Shown one piece after another: positions 63,301-64,000 of a stretch of 64,000 nucleotides of DNA. Numbering within the stretch: position 1 is the stretch's first letter; every line of letters starts with the position of its first letter. The notes under the pieces are model-generated. The model ran no database searches. It was not told where the DNA came from and was given only the letters and a program-made list of their open reading frames with translations. Position numbers and translations under genes: made by a program. The stretch comes from Pancytospora philotis (lineage: Eukaryota; Microsporidia), in the NCBI GenBank assembly GCA_023647555.1, contig JALRLY010000268.1:17609-81608 (forward strand). Reading direction: 5' to 3'.

Positions 63301-64000
63301 GAGGCCGACATACTCCTTGAAGCTCCCCACCTCGAGCAGAACGCCGTTCAGGTACACAGCAACCTTGCGCAGCGTGCCGCACATGTCGTACACACGCTTC
63401 TTCATAAGCCCCACGATGTCCTCGTCGAGCCGGTCCATGCCGAAGCGCGCCAGGTCGGGGCTGAAGGTTATCCGCGTGTACTCCGAGCAGCGCTCGCCCG
63501 TGATCGTCGGCGGATGCACGCGCTCCATGTTGTCCTCGAACAGCTGCCTGTACTGCCGCTTTCCGTCGGCAGTCTCGACCACGAACCGCGTCGAGAAGAT
63601 GTTGCACAGCTTCGCGCCGTACCCGTTGCGCCCGCCAGTCACCTTCTTCTCCTTGTCGTCGTAGTTCGAGCTGGTCAGCAGATGGCCGAAAATGAGCTCG
63701 GGCACGTACACGCCCTCCTTCGCATGCATGGTGATGGGGATGCCCTTGCCGTCGTTCATCATCGAGATCTCGTTCCGCTCGGGGCATATGTCGACGCGCA
63801 GCACGCGCATGCCCGGGTCGCGGATCTTGTTGTCCGCCGCGTTCACAAGAATCTCGTCGAATATCTTGTAGAGCCCGGGCGCGTAGCATATCTGCCGCTG
63901 CACGATGCGCTGCTGCTCGTCGTCCCACACGTAGGACAGCTGCGAGTCGCGGTCGGTGGAGCCGATGTACGTGTCGGGCCGCAGAAGAATGTGCTCCTTC
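60382..64000 (-). CDS. TOP2: DNA topoisomerase II (5' end outside window)
   Basis: About 1206 residues of type IIA topoisomerase are visible; the start lies beyond the window. The visible N-terminus, EHILLRPDTYIGST, is the beginning of the GHKL ATPase, followed by ILVNAADN and GGRNGYGAKL. The TOPRIM domain has LTEGDSAKTLAVAGLSVVGRD, PLRGKLLNVREA and DQDHDGSHIKGL. The breakage domain carries PRYIYTNLSPMARLLFPEHDD with the catalytic Tyr after Arg. A coiled coil follows. The C-terminal tail is short and Lys/Ala rich (KKAAKPKKEADAAPKKAARKPRAA), with an acidic end (SSDSSDDDKPWSRYKTS), as for nuclear localisation and phosphorylation. Yeast TOP2 has 1428 residues. Confidence 0.97.
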   Translation of the reverse strand, partial: KEHILLRPDTYIGSTDRDSQLSYVWDDEQQRIVQRQICYAPGLYKIFDEILVNAADNKIRDPGMRVLRVDICPERNEISMMNDGKGIPITMHAKEGVYVPELIFGHLLTSSNYDDKEKKVTGGRNGYGAKLCNIFSTRFVVETADGKRQYRQLFEDNMERVHPPTITGERCSEYTRITFSPDLARFGMDRLDEDIVGLMKKRVYDMCGTLRKVAVYLNGVLLEVGSFKEYVGLYLPRADDAAGRPAVVHQKINDRWELALTVSDEQFSQVSFVNSIATSKGGTHVAHVLDQLVEPIIEALKKREKGLDIKPMHVRSSIFLFVNALIENPSFDSQTKENLTLRASAFGSKCGPVDGFVRDVVRDTPLLERIAQLSRAKQSAQLKKTDGAKTSRLSGIPKLEDANNAGTKRSHECTLILTEGDSAKTLAVAGLSVVGRDAYGVFPLRGKLLNVREANHQQIMANAEISAIKKILGLQHGKTYEDAAALRYGHIMIMTDQDHDGSHIKGLIINFLDHFYPSLLRVPGFLQEFITPIIRATRTRRGSAAAEVLDFFTIPEFEQFREAETERSGGAFPWTVKYYKGLGTSTPRDAKQYFSALPKHVKDFHPCSDEDRTLIDLAFNKKKADMRKGWLADFVPGTYLDQSAPVISIKDFINRELILFSMADNIRSIPSVVDGLKPGQRKVLFSCFKRNLKSEIKVAQLVGYVSEQSAYHHGEASLCATIVNLAHDFVGSNNLNLLLPLGSFGSRLQGGKDAASPRYIYTNLSPMARLLFPEHDDPVLTYLTEDNLQIEPEYYVPIIPMVLVNGADGIGTGWSTSIPNYNPLDIIANIRCLMRHEEMQPMTPYYRNFRGEIAAAAEGKYTVSGIVSTDGGLQSITELPVGTWTQTYKEYLESLVQSGAVHDYKEYHTEKTVDFLVSPLKSYPLKLTTSISTSNMICFDAEGKIKRYATPLDIIRDYYPTRHRYYVLRKEHRLRAIADDLVRLSNRVRFIKEVSTGQLVVSRRPVSEICADLTARGYAPISSAAKSAAADEQGAEGYAYLLGMKISSLTRERMDALTEEFNAKQQEYDVLLATSPADLWLADLERLERTYRKMQAEETAEYELELKKKVKRQVSKIRKPTAKDIEKSVATKASAAEAKSGTKKAAKPKKEADAAPKKAARKPRAAKTPASAEDKPAKKSKLSDLIVASSDSSDDDKPWSRYKTS

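Overview
The window looks like a piece of a compact, GC-rich nuclear genome of a unicellular eukaryote, most likely a microsporidian. The genes are short and intron-free as far as I can see. Several proteins are smaller than their yeast counterparts (RFC1 575 aa, SIN3 786 aa, HSF 234 aa, Rab GDI 341 aa). Intergenic spaces are mostly 70-700 bp. Many start codons follow an AAATTTT-like element and a CCC triplet a few bases before ATG, a combination described for Microsporidia. Ricin-B-like lectins are also a known microsporidian family. The genus cannot be named from this sequence alone.

Layout. 1-4.2 kb: 3' part of an ATM1-like half ABC transporter (cut by the window edge) and RNA polymerase III subunit RPC2. 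4.2-8.1 kb: unknown proteins, Mediator MED31, a NEDD8-like protein and tRNA-Leu(UAG). 8.2-16.6 kb: exocyst SEC6, clamp loader RFC1, cargo receptor SVP26/TEX261, Rab GDI, PIN nuclease SWT1 and an unknown membrane protein. 16.7-25.9 kb: a large unknown protein, an EDC4-like protein, ribosomal eS21, exportin XPO1, a small unknown gene and triosephosphate isomerase. 26-34 kb: TFB3/MAT1, an unknown gene, a DYRK/Yak1 kinase, endonuclease IV, a plasma-membrane-type syntaxin and the SIN3 corepressor. 34.4-41.1 kb: three ricin-B-like lectin genes, an L-type cargo lectin, ribosomal uL11 and GPI3/PIG-A. 41.5-56.5 kb: glycyl-tRNA synthetase, an IES6-like YL1-C protein, a UBE3A-like HECT ligase, proteasome RPT1, KRR1, several unknown genes, a VMA21-like protein, heat-shock factor, a PTH2-type hydrolase and thioredoxin reductase. 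56.7-64 kb: two tandem ricin-B-like paralogues, an SLC41/MgtE-type transporter, tRNA-Leu(CAA) and the 3' part of topoisomerase II.

Most genes are eukaryotic housekeeping. Four of them serve secretion (SEC6, syntaxin, Rab GDI, SVP26) and the L-type lectin adds ER cargo export. The accessory content is the five-member ricin-B-like (RBL) set between 34.4 and 58.6 kb. Four members begin with a short hydrophobic stretch that could be a signal peptide. All five have an AT-rich element starting about 26-27 nt before ATG. One (RBL4) pairs a predicted signal peptide with a strong basic nuclear-localisation-like cluster, making it the best candidate for an undescribed secreted effector. I see no transposon, CRISPR array or rRNA.
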